The notes under the pieces were generated by a model that saw only the letters and a program-made list of their open reading frames with translations, had not been told where the DNA came from and searched no databases. Source: Salibacterium halotolerans (lineage in GTDB: Bacteria; Bacillota; Bacilli; Bacillales; Marinococcaceae). From it: DNA of 64,000 nt. Both the position numbers and the translations under genes were made by a program. Shown here piece after piece: positions 7,146 through 14,128 of this stretch (position 1 is the first letter of the stretch; each line of letters begins with the position of its first letter). Location of the stretch: assembly GCF_900115625.1 (NCBI RefSeq), contig NZ_FOXD01000012.1, forward strand, positions 1-64,000. The letters are read 5' to 3'.

Positions 7146-8024
7146 ATGAAAACACTACTTAAGTGCGCTTTGTTTGTGTTCGCTGTCGGTTTTATTCTGG
7201 CAGGCTGCGGACAAGGATCCGATTCAAGTGGAGAGTCAGCATCGGGGTCTGAATCAACAGAGTCTGCTGAAACAAAACAGACATCCGGAAGTTCAGAAGA
7301 AAGTGAATCTTCCAATTCTTCCGATTCGTCAGAATCATCCGCATCAAAGGGGCAGAGTTCCGAAAGTGGATCGTCATCTGAAGAACATTCCCACAACCAC
7401 GATCACAGTCATAACCACAGTCATGGTGAAGGTGAGGCACATAATCACAGCCACGGAGACGGGCACAGCCACAGCATGAGTGAAGAGGAACAGCAGATTT
7501 ACAATGGCTGGTTTGAAGACAGCCAGGTAAAAGACCGCTCCCTGTCCGATTGGGAAGGAGACTGGCAGTCGGTTTATCCTTACCTGCAGGACGGCACTCT
7601 TGATGAAGTATTCTCCCATAAGGCAGAAGAAGGAGAAAGAACAGCTGAAGGGTATAAGGAATACTACACCAAAGGATACAAAACAGACGTGAACCGGATT
7701 GTTATTGAAGGACAAACTGTCACGTTCTATAAAAACGGGGAAGAAATGTCCGCGGATTATGCCTACGACGGCTACGAAATTCTGGAATACGAGGCCGGCA
7801 ACCGTGGAGTCCGCTATATTTTTAAGAAAGAAGGGGACTCCAGTGAGGCTCCCGGCTATATCCAGTTCAGTGACCACGGGATTGCCCCGAAAGATGCCTA
7901 CCACTTCCACCTTTACTGGGGAGACGACCGCCAGGCGCTGCTTGACGAAGTAACCAACTGGCCTACGTATTATCCGTCTGATTTAAGCGGGGAGGAAATT
8001 GTCCAGGAAATGAAAGCACACTAG
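7146..8024 (+). CDS. zinT: ZinT-domain zinc-binding lipoprotein
   Basis: This 292-residue lipoprotein has the lipobox LAGC (Cys21) and a long Ser/Glu-rich linker to about residue 78. A histidine-rich segment follows at about 80-112, with repeated HSHNH/HNHSHGDGHSHS, and then a C-terminal ZinT (YodA) domain. Hallmarks of ZinT are visible: WEGDWQSVYPYL near the domain start and DAYHFHLYWGDD near residue 254. ZinT domains bind zinc and pass it to ZnuA/AdcA-type uptake systems, often fused to them; here the domain stands alone on the membrane. The perfect Zur box upstream supports use in zinc starvation. ATG start behind GAAGGGGG. No ABC partner genes lie nearby. Confidence 0.92.
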   Translation: MKTLLKCALFVFAVGFILAGCGQGSDSSGESASGSESTESAETKQTSGSSEESESSNSSDSSESSASKGQSSESGSSSEEHSHNHDHSHNHSHGEGEAHNHSHGDGHSHSMSEEEQQIYNGWFEDSQVKDRSLSDWEGDWQSVYPYLQDGTLDEVFSHKAEEGERTAEGYKEYYTKGYKTDVNRIVIEGQTVTFYKNGEEMSADYAYDGYEILEYEAGNRGVRYIFKKEGDSSEAPGYIQFSDHGIAPKDAYHFHLYWGDDRQALLDEVTNWPTYYPSDLSGEEIVQEMKAH

Positions 8025-8043
8025 AAGGTGGATTCAAGTAAGA

Positions 8044-8085
8044 AACGGAGCGGAGCGGGATTAGTTTCCCGCTCCGTCTTTTTTT
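8044..8085 (+). terminator. Terminator of zinT
   Basis: ACGGAGCGGGA pairs with TCCCGCTCCGT, followed by CTTTTTTT, 20 nt past the stop codon. Confidence 0.85.
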
Positions 8086-8108
8086 GCGTTGGCTGCTAAA
8101 GCCGCACA

Positions 8109-8254
8109 TTCAGCAGGTATTTCTTCTTACTTGGCTTGTAAATGAGCATATTTGGCCTGTAAGATAAGATTCGGCTGGTACTGCCTTTAATTTGGCTCGT
8201 AAATCACACTATTTGGCATGTAAACGGCAGAGTTTGGCTGGTATGCTCCCCTTT
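8109..8254. repeat. Degenerate 21-nt tandem array (TTGGCNNGTAA)
   Basis: Six units begin at 8131, 8152, 8171, 8192, 8213 and 8234, with a weaker seventh at 8109. Spacings are 21, 19, 21, 21 and 21 nt. Each has the core TTGGC-NN-GTA followed by about 10 variable bases, usually ending in AT. A similar unit (AGGCTTGTAAATGA) sits at 33-46. It lies between two converging terminators and is not coding. Confidence 0.8.
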
Positions 8255-8302
8255 TCAGACATCCTGCCGACACAATGATCTTCCACACCCTTCTCTGCAT
8301 AT

Positions 8303-8336
8303 AAAAAACCTGCGGAAGATAAGCTGCCGCAGGCTT
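8303..8336 (-). terminator. Terminator of the SDR gene
   Basis: On the minus strand GCCTGCGGCAG pairs with CTTCCGCAGGT, followed by TTTTTTAT, about 30 nt past the SDR stop. Confidence 0.8.
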
Positions 8337-8367
8337 CTATGATCATTAGTTATTGACGTTTGTACGA

Positions 8368-9138
8368 TTAAACGGAAGTCGCGCCTTGAGCACCGTCAAT
8401 GCGGTAATAGGTCCCGGAAATAAACGAAGCACGCTCCGACCCGAGGAAGTGAATTAAATCGGCAATTTCTTCTGGTTCAGCATACCGGTTCATCGGCACA
8501 CTAGCTTCGAACTGGCTTCTGGCGGATGCCGTGTCATCCGGGCTGGCATTGGATTCAATCGAACGCATCATCTGCGTGTCGACACCGGACGGCGCGACAG
8601 CATTCACACGAACACCATGATCGGCTCCTTCCAGGGCTGCCGTTTTGGTTAATCCAACCACCGCATGCTTGGACGCCACGTAAGGCCCCATACCCGGTGC
8701 ACCTAAAAGGCCGCCATTAGAAGCAAGATTGACAATGGCTCCGCTTCCCTGAGCGGTCATTTCTTTCATCACATATTTTAATCCCGCGAAAACACCTTTC
8801 ACGTTCACACCTAAAACGTTCTCCAGGTTCTCCATGGTTTGGTCCTGCAGATTGGCGAATTCTCCATTAATACCGGCATTGTTTACAAATACATCAACAG
8901 AGCCGTAAACCTCTTTGGCCTGCTGAACGTAATGAGCGGTATCTTCTTCTTTTGTAACATCGGCAGCCACCACCTGCACATCTTCATGATCAAGAGCTTC
9001 TGCTGTGCGTTCCAGTGCCTCTTGATTCATATCAACCAATGTTAATTTTGCTCCTTCCGCTGCGACCATTTTCGCAAAAGCGGAACCAATTCCACCAGCG
9101 GCGCCGGTAACAATGACACTTTTTCCTTCGTATGACAT
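8368..9138 (-). CDS. Short-chain dehydrogenase/reductase
   Basis: This 256-residue classical SDR has the cofactor motif TGAAGGIG (residues 11-18) and NNAG (86-89). Its catalytic residues are Ser140, Tyr153 and Lys157 (YVASK). Asp36 after the second strand (TLVDMN) suggests NAD rather than NADP. The family oxidises or reduces alcohols, ketones or sugars; the substrate cannot be named from sequence. It stands alone, with its own terminator downstream and about 300 bases of AT-rich sequence upstream. ATG start; the ribosome site AAGAAAGGA lies close by. Confidence 0.88.
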   Translation of the reverse strand: MSYEGKSVIVTGAAGGIGSAFAKMVAAEGAKLTLVDMNQEALERTAEALDHEDVQVVAADVTKEEDTAHYVQQAKEVYGSVDVFVNNAGINGEFANLQDQTMENLENVLGVNVKGVFAGLKYVMKEMTAQGSGAIVNLASNGGLLGAPGMGPYVASKHAVVGLTKTAALEGADHGVRVNAVAPSGVDTQMMRSIESNASPDDTASARSQFEASVPMNRYAEPEEIADLIHFLGSERASFISGTYYRIDGAQGATSV

Positions 9139-9341
9139 TCCATATCCTTCTTTCCTGAAAAATTGATTACATTATCATTATAACATCCGTGTGTCTATAT
9201 CGAAATTAATCTGTCATTGATTCGTCACCTAAAGAGTTATTATTCATTTCGTAAAAAAAATATTTAACTTTTTTAAATTTATGAATCCCCCTTCATGAGC
9301 GTACTTGGAGAGTTTTTATCCCGGTTTCAAGGGAATGAGGG
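9139..9341. other. AT-rich spacer between the SDR and BCCT operons
   Basis: No gene, and no convincing operator. It must hold the divergent promoters of the SDR gene and of the small-ORF/BCCT unit. A poly-A/poly-T stretch near 9250-9285 is the only notable feature. Confidence 0.5.
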
Positions 9342-9344
9342 GTG

Positions 9345-9470
9345 TTGAAAAGTGAACGGGTTATTATTACGATAACAATTATTGCATACACAACATGGAT
9401 TTGCATGCTTATCTACATATGTTTGATGATCTATTTTTTGAGAGAAGCTCCGGAACGTTCCAAAAAATAA
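9345..9470 (+). CDS. Small single-pass membrane protein before the BCCT transporter
   Basis: This 41-codon frame starts at TTG 9345 (or GTG 9342), behind AAGGGAATGAGG. It encodes a few charged residues, one strongly hydrophobic helix of about 28 residues (ITITIIAYTTWICMLIYICL and onward) and a polar tail, REAPERSKK. It ends 28 nt before the BCCT start and is too short for normal gene calling. Short membrane proteins next to secondary transporters, such as MetS for the MetP symporter, serve as accessory subunits. By analogy this may be a BCCT partner. I do not recognise the family. Hydrophobic composition and position are the evidence; expression is unproven. Confidence 0.5.
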   Translation: MKSERVIITITIIAYTTWICMLIYICLMIYFLREAPERSKK

Positions 9471-9498
9471 AATATTGATGAAAGGGAGAGGTGAAAGT

Positions 9499-11007
9499 GT
9501 GAAACATGTAACGCCGGTATTTTGGATTTCGATTGCGCTTTGTGCTGCCCTGGTTATTTGGGGTGCTGTATCGCCGGGTCAGCTGCAAGGTGTAACAAAC
9601 ACGTTGACATCAGCCTTTTCTACAGGGTTTGGATGGTATTACTTAATTATTGTCGTCTTCATACTAGGGTTTTGTGTATACTTAATTTTCTCTCCATACG
9701 GACGAATAAAACTTGGGAGTGATGACGCCGAACCTGAATTCAAACTGCCTACCTGGTTTGCGATGCTTTTCAGTGCCGGAATGGGTATGGGGATGGTATT
9801 CTGGACAACCGCAGAACCGATCTCGCACGCCTTTGTGAACTCGCCTGAAGCAGAAACCGGGTCCCAGCAGGCTATCCGTGAATCGCTGCAGTATTCCTTT
9901 TTCCACTGGGGGATTCATGCCTGGGCCGTTTATGCCATCGTCGCTCTGGCCCTTGCCTATTTTAAGTTCCACCGCGGATACCCGGGGCTTATAAGTGCAA
10001 CCCTTATTCCCCTTCTAGGTGAAAAAAGCATGCGCGGCCTGCCAGGCATCCTGATTGACGCACTGGCTGTTTTTGCGACCGTCCTTGGGGTGGCATCCAC
10101 GCTTGGCTTTGGAACTGCACAGATCAACGAAGGCATGGCGTTTCTCTTTAATACACCGAATACATTTACGGTGCAGATTATCGTGCTTGTCGTTGCCACT
10201 GTACTGTTTATCATTTCGGCCTGGTCCGGTATCAGTAAAGGAATCAAACATATGAGTAACATTAACATGTGGCTTGGATTCCTCCTGCTGATCACGCTTT
10301 TCATTGTCGGTCCGACGCTTTATATTCTGGACATGTTCACGAGCACAACCGGAAACTACCTGTCAGACTTCTTTCACATGAGCTTCCGGAGTGCTCCGCT
10401 TGATGACGGCACTCGGGGCTGGATCGATGCTTGGACGATTTTCTACTGGGCCTGGTGGATTTCCTGGTCACCGTTTGTGGGCATCTTTATTGCCCGAATT
10501 TCCAAAGGCCGTTCCATCAAGGAATTTATGCTCGGCGTTCTCTTTGTGCCATCTGTTGTATGCTTTATCTTCTTTTCGGTGTTCGGTGTTTCCGCGCTGA
10601 ACCTGGAACAGAACGGCATTGCCGAGATTTCCCAGTATCCGATGGAAACAGCGACGTTCGCGGTACTTCAGGAATATCCGCTCGGGTTTGTCATGTCGAT
10701 CGTGACTCTTGTCGTCATCGCCATTTTCTTTATCACTTCCGCCGACTCTGCGACCTTTGTGCTCGGCATGCTGTCGACAAACGGATCGATTGAACCGGCC
10801 GGCCTGGTGAAAATTTCATGGGGTGTGGCAATGTCTTTTGTCGCCGCTGTGGTCATGTACTACGGCGGAACCCAGGGGCTGCAGAATACCTTAATCATTG
10901 CCGCCCTCCCGTTTTCCATCGTCGTTCTTCTGATGGGGGGTTCCTTCTTCAAAACCGTGCGGGAAGAACGAAGGCGGCAGAAGGAAAAAGAGGAAAAAGC
11001 GACATAA
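9499..11007 (+). CDS. BCCT-family betaine/choline/carnitine transporter
   Basis: This 502-residue, twelve-helix sodium-coupled carrier of the BCCT family resembles OpuD of B. subtilis. Family signatures are clear: GMGMGMVFWTTAEPISHAF, the tryptophan-rich WTIFYWAWWISWSPFVG that forms the betaine-binding region, and ARISKGRSIKEF. The start is taken as GTG 9499 with GGGAGAGGTG ahead of it; an upstream TTG/ATG at 9475-9478 overlaps that ribosome site and is less likely. Uptake of glycine betaine or a similar compatible solute for osmoprotection is the expected role. The short charged C-terminal tail (RRRQKEKEEK) resembles the osmosensing tails of this family. It follows a tiny membrane ORF. Confidence 0.92.
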   Translation: MKHVTPVFWISIALCAALVIWGAVSPGQLQGVTNTLTSAFSTGFGWYYLIIVVFILGFCVYLIFSPYGRIKLGSDDAEPEFKLPTWFAMLFSAGMGMGMVFWTTAEPISHAFVNSPEAETGSQQAIRESLQYSFFHWGIHAWAVYAIVALALAYFKFHRGYPGLISATLIPLLGEKSMRGLPGILIDALAVFATVLGVASTLGFGTAQINEGMAFLFNTPNTFTVQIIVLVVATVLFIISAWSGISKGIKHMSNINMWLGFLLLITLFIVGPTLYILDMFTSTTGNYLSDFFHMSFRSAPLDDGTRGWIDAWTIFYWAWWISWSPFVGIFIARISKGRSIKEFMLGVLFVPSVVCFIFFSVFGVSALNLEQNGIAEISQYPMETATFAVLQEYPLGFVMSIVTLVVIAIFFITSADSATFVLGMLSTNGSIEPAGLVKISWGVAMSFVAAVVMYYGGTQGLQNTLIIAALPFSIVVLLMGGSFFKTVREERRRQKEKEEKAT

Positions 11008-11044
11008 TAAGGATCCATGGATAAATAAGATGACCACCCAACAA

Positions 11045-11090
11045 AACAAGCGGGCCATGCCTCTGTTGAAAGAGGCATGGCCCGCTTGTT
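11045..11090. terminator. Bidirectional terminator between BCCT and psuG
   Basis: A perfect 20-bp stem, 11045-11064 with 11071-11090 around a six-base loop, starts with AACAAGCGGGCC. It separates two convergent genes and has weak T-tracts on both sides. Confidence 0.85.
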
Positions 11091-11097
11091 CACTTAA

Positions 11098-12015
11098 TCA
11101 GGACTGTTTTTTATTCAGCGACACGGCAATAGCCGCGCCGACTTCCGCGTTGCTCTTCACAAGGGCAATGTTAGCGTCCAGACTCTGCCCTCCGGTGGAT
11201 TCCTGTATTTTCTGCAGCAGAAACGGCGTGACATCTTTCCCTGTAATCCCGAGGTTCCCGGCTTCCTGCACCGCCTCCTCAATAACTCCCGAAATGACTT
11301 CTTCATCCATGGCGTATTCTCCCGGTATCGGATTCGCGATGACCGCTCCGCCTTCCATGTTCATCCCCCATTTGGCATGAAGGGTGGCTGCCGCCTCCTC
11401 TGCTTCATCCACCCGGAAGTGGACAGGGTAGTCACTGGAACGCGTGAAAAAAGCAGGAAGCTGTTCTGTTTTATATCCCATCACCGGGACACCCTTGGTT
11501 TCCAGGTATTCCATCGTCAAACCGAGATCCAGAATGGATTTTGCACCGGAACAGATGACGGCTACGTTGGTGCGGGCCAGCTCTTCCAGGTCAGCGGAAA
11601 TGTCCATGGAATATTCGGCACCCCGGTGGACACCACCGATGCCGCCGGTCACAAAAACAGGGATATCCGCCATGGCTGCACATATCATCGTGGCAGCCAC
11701 TGTGGTCGCCCCGTGCTTTCCCGCAGCCGCCAAATACGGAAGGTCTTTCCGGGAGGCCTTCGCTACGTCTTCGGAGCGGGCAAGAATATCCAGCTCCTCA
11801 TCACTAAGCCCGATTTTAATCTGCCCATCAAGCAGTGCGATCGTAGCGGGTACCGCACCTTGGTCCCGGATAATCTGTTCTACGTCCCGTGCCGTCTGAA
11901 CATTCTGCGGATACGGCATGCCGTGGGAAATAATCGTCGATTCAAGCGCCACAACCGGCTTTTTCTCCTCCCGCGCGGTACGTACTTCGTCGGACAATGT
12001 TATAAATGTATTCAT
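11098..12015 (-). CDS. psuG: Pseudouridine-5'-phosphate glycosidase
   Basis: This 305-residue enzyme cleaves pseudouridine 5'-phosphate to uracil and ribose 5-phosphate. Conserved PsuG segments include VVALESTIISHGMPYP near the N-terminus, VFVTGGIGGVHRGAE near the middle, and SGAKSILDLGLTMEYLET. The ATG at 12015 overlaps the stop of psuK by four bases (ATGA), which fixes the start, though the frame stays open further upstream. With psuK it forms a complete two-step pseudouridine degradation operon: kinase first, then glycosidase. A strong terminator follows. Confidence 0.95.
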   Translation of the reverse strand: MNTFITLSDEVRTAREEKKPVVALESTIISHGMPYPQNVQTARDVEQIIRDQGAVPATIALLDGQIKIGLSDEELDILARSEDVAKASRKDLPYLAAAGKHGATTVAATMICAAMADIPVFVTGGIGGVHRGAEYSMDISADLEELARTNVAVICSGAKSILDLGLTMEYLETKGVPVMGYKTEQLPAFFTRSSDYPVHFRVDEAEEAAATLHAKWGMNMEGGAVIANPIPGEYAMDEEVISGVIEEAVQEAGNLGITGKDVTPFLLQKIQESTGGQSLDANIALVKSNAEVGAAIAVSLNKKQS

Positions 12016-13136
12016 GATCTCTCCTCCATTCTTTTGTTTAACCAATCTGCCGTCATCGTCTCTTTGCCGGCTGTGTCTGATGTTAATACCGCGGCCGCCT
12101 GTATCATTCCCGCTTCTGCAGCTGATTTCACGTCCCATCCTTCAAGCCAGGCATAAAACAGGGCGGCACAGAAAGCATCACCGGCCCCCGTCACATCCGC
12201 GATCTTCTCCACCGGCTCTGACGGAAGATGAAAAATACCGGAAGCCGTACTTCCTATCACAGCGCCGAGACCTCCACCGGTAATGACGACGTGGGCGGCA
12301 CCTTTTTCCAACCACTCGGAAGCTGCGTTTCTCCAGTCTTCCCCGCTCTCAATGGACACGCCAAGCGCCGCTTCGGATTCATCTTTGTTTGTCACAAGCC
12401 ACGTTACTCCTTCCAGCCTTTCCGGAAGCCGCTGCATTTTGGGAGCGGATACCGCGGTAAGCATGAGAGGCACTTGATATTCAAGGGCTTTCTGACGGAT
12501 GACTTCCAGTGTTTCTGCGGGGCAGTTCAAGTCAGCGGCTATACCGCCGGCCTGCTGCAGTACACGCTCATTGGACCGGATATATTCCGGAGTGATGGAC
12601 TCATAAATCTCCATATCCGCAAAAGCGAGCGTCATACTGCCTTGCTCGTCCAGAACCGCTGTATAAGAGCCCGTTGTTTTTTCATGAAGCACGGCGGCAT
12701 GGTCCATGTTCATATAACCGGCTGACGCCTCCTGCAGCGTGATCCAGTCCGCATCCATCCCGGCTGTCGTGAGCAGTGTGGTTTCCTTCTCCAGCCGGCC
12801 GAGATTTTCTGCCAGATTCCGTGCCACACCACCTGCACTCTCTGTCGATATAATCGGGTTCGACGTCCCCCACTGCAGGGTTTCTTTCACATGATATTTC
12901 CGGTCCACGTTCGCTGCTCCTATGCATACGACCGGCCTCGTTTCATTGATAACATAAGCTTTGCCAAGAATATAGCTTTTCCGGACGAGACCGGATATGA
13001 TATTGGCCACGGCGGGTCTTGAGAGTCCAACCGCTTCAGCCAGATCAAGCTGGGACACATAAGGATCATCTTTGATGCGCGTGAAAACCTGTTTTTCTTT
13101 TTCCGTCATCGGCTCTCTATTATTGTAGGCGGGCAT
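12012..13136 (-). CDS. psuK: Pseudouridine kinase (PfkB family) with N-terminal HTH
   Basis: This 374-residue protein has two parts. Residues 10-60 form a winged-helix segment (VSQLDLAEAVGLSRPAVANIISGL) and residues 68-360 a PfkB sugar kinase domain. The kinase part shows the substrate loop ESAGGVARNLAENLGRL and the catalytic GAGD box in DVTGAGDAFCAALFYAW. It phosphorylates pseudouridine for PsuG. The DNA-binding domain may let the enzyme regulate its own operon. An inverted repeat, TTTAAACA (13148-13155) and TGTTTAAA (13178-13185), just upstream is a possible operator. ATG start with GAGGTG. HTH fusions are known in this kinase group. Confidence 0.9.
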   Translation of the reverse strand: MPAYNNREPMTEKEKQVFTRIKDDPYVSQLDLAEAVGLSRPAVANIISGLVRKSYILGKAYVINETRPVVCIGAANVDRKYHVKETLQWGTSNPIISTESAGGVARNLAENLGRLEKETTLLTTAGMDADWITLQEASAGYMNMDHAAVLHEKTTGSYTAVLDEQGSMTLAFADMEIYESITPEYIRSNERVLQQAGGIAADLNCPAETLEVIRQKALEYQVPLMLTAVSAPKMQRLPERLEGVTWLVTNKDESEAALGVSIESGEDWRNAASEWLEKGAAHVVITGGGLGAVIGSTASGIFHLPSEPVEKIADVTGAGDAFCAALFYAWLEGWDVKSAAEAGMIQAAAVLTSDTAGKETMTADWLNKRMEERS

Positions 13137-13147
13137 ATCTTCACCTC

Positions 13148-13185
13148 TTTAAACATGTGTTTTTAAAATAAAACTTTTGTTTAAA
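13148..13185. promoter_or_regulatory. Candidate operator of the psuK-psuG operon
   Basis: TTTAAACA and TGTTTAAA form an interrupted palindrome in the AT-rich promoter region 12 nt before psuK. Binding by the HTH of PsuK is a guess. Confidence 0.35.
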
Positions 13186-13237
13186 TCCATTTTACACACT
13201 CTCCCGCAGACCGTCAACTCGTTTTCCCATTAAAATA

Positions 13238-13273
13238 GAGCCGGGGTTTCCATGCGGTGGAAAACGCCGGCTC
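13238..13273 (-). terminator. Terminator of the GDPD gene
   Basis: GAGCCGGGGTTTCC pairs imperfectly with GGAAAACGCCGGCTC, and the minus strand continues into TATTTTAAT. It lies 15 nt past the stop. Confidence 0.65.
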
Positions 13274-13287
13274 TGCGAGGTCTTTTA

Positions 13288-14004
13288 TTATTTCAGTCGA
13301 ACGATATCAGGATGGTTGGTCGTGATGACAAGTTCCTGGGACAGAAGACACAGCCGTTCCACGGCGGACTTTTTGTTAACTGTCCATACATTCACCCTGT
13401 AGCCGTTATACAGCATCAGATCCACAATGCCCTGCCCTGCCATTTCATGATAAAGCATCATGCATTCCGCGCCGGCATCTTCCATCTGCTCAAGCGGAAT
13501 AACCGGCCGGTTCATGAAAATCAGGCCGGTTTGTACCACGGCATCCATCTGTTTGATTTTTTTCACCGCTGTGTGATCGAACGAGCCGACCAGCGTGGAT
13601 CCTGTCAGCTCGTACTTATGAAGGAGGCGTACGACCTTCTCTTCAAGACCCGGGTATATGTTCCTCCGCTGTTTCAGCTCTATCGTCAGCGTCTGTCTGC
13701 GGTTGATCCGCCGGAGAACATCTTCCAGTGTCGGTATCTGTTCGCCTGCAAATCGTTCATCGAACCAGGACCCGGCATCGAGAGCCTTCAGTTCATTGAC
13801 GGTGTAATCCCGCACCGCTCCTTTTCCATTGGTGGTGCGCTTCACCGTCTGATCATGAATCACGACCGGTACGTTATCGCGCGACAGGTGGACATCCAGT
13901 TCAATTCCGTCCACATCCGGGGAATTCCATGCCAGCTCAAACGCAGCGAGTGTATTTTCCGGAGCCTTTCCCGACCATCCCCGGTGAGCAATGCACTGTA
14001 CCAT
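13288..14004 (-). CDS. Glycerophosphodiester phosphodiesterase
   Basis: This 238-residue cytoplasmic GDPD (UgpQ-like, no signal peptide) hydrolyses glycerophosphodiesters to glycerol 3-phosphate and an alcohol. Active-site residues can be placed: His7-Arg8 in AHRGWSG, Glu16 in APENT, Glu35 and Asp37 in GIELDVH, His50 in VVIHDQT, and Glu113 in LTIELKQ. Length is standard for the bacterial family. ATG start with an AAAGAGGGG ribosome site. It is a single gene with its own terminator, divergent from the PBP gene. It likely recycles phospholipid or teichoic-acid head groups; the exact substrate is unknown. Confidence 0.92.
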   Translation of the reverse strand: MVQCIAHRGWSGKAPENTLAAFELAWNSPDVDGIELDVHLSRDNVPVVIHDQTVKRTTNGKGAVRDYTVNELKALDAGSWFDERFAGEQIPTLEDVLRRINRRQTLTIELKQRRNIYPGLEEKVVRLLHKYELTGSTLVGSFDHTAVKKIKQMDAVVQTGLIFMNRPVIPLEQMEDAGAECMMLYHEMAGQGIVDLMLYNGYRVNVWTVNKKSAVERLCLLSQELVITTNHPDIVRLK

Positions 14005-14128
14005 TTCCAGAACCCCTCTTTCCTCTTCTCCTTCCAGTATACAAAAAATTTCCGCCTTCGTGTTTACATGAAAATGATTTAACCAACAATGGGAACAAAC
14101 AGGAGTTTTATTTCAGGAGGGGAAACCA

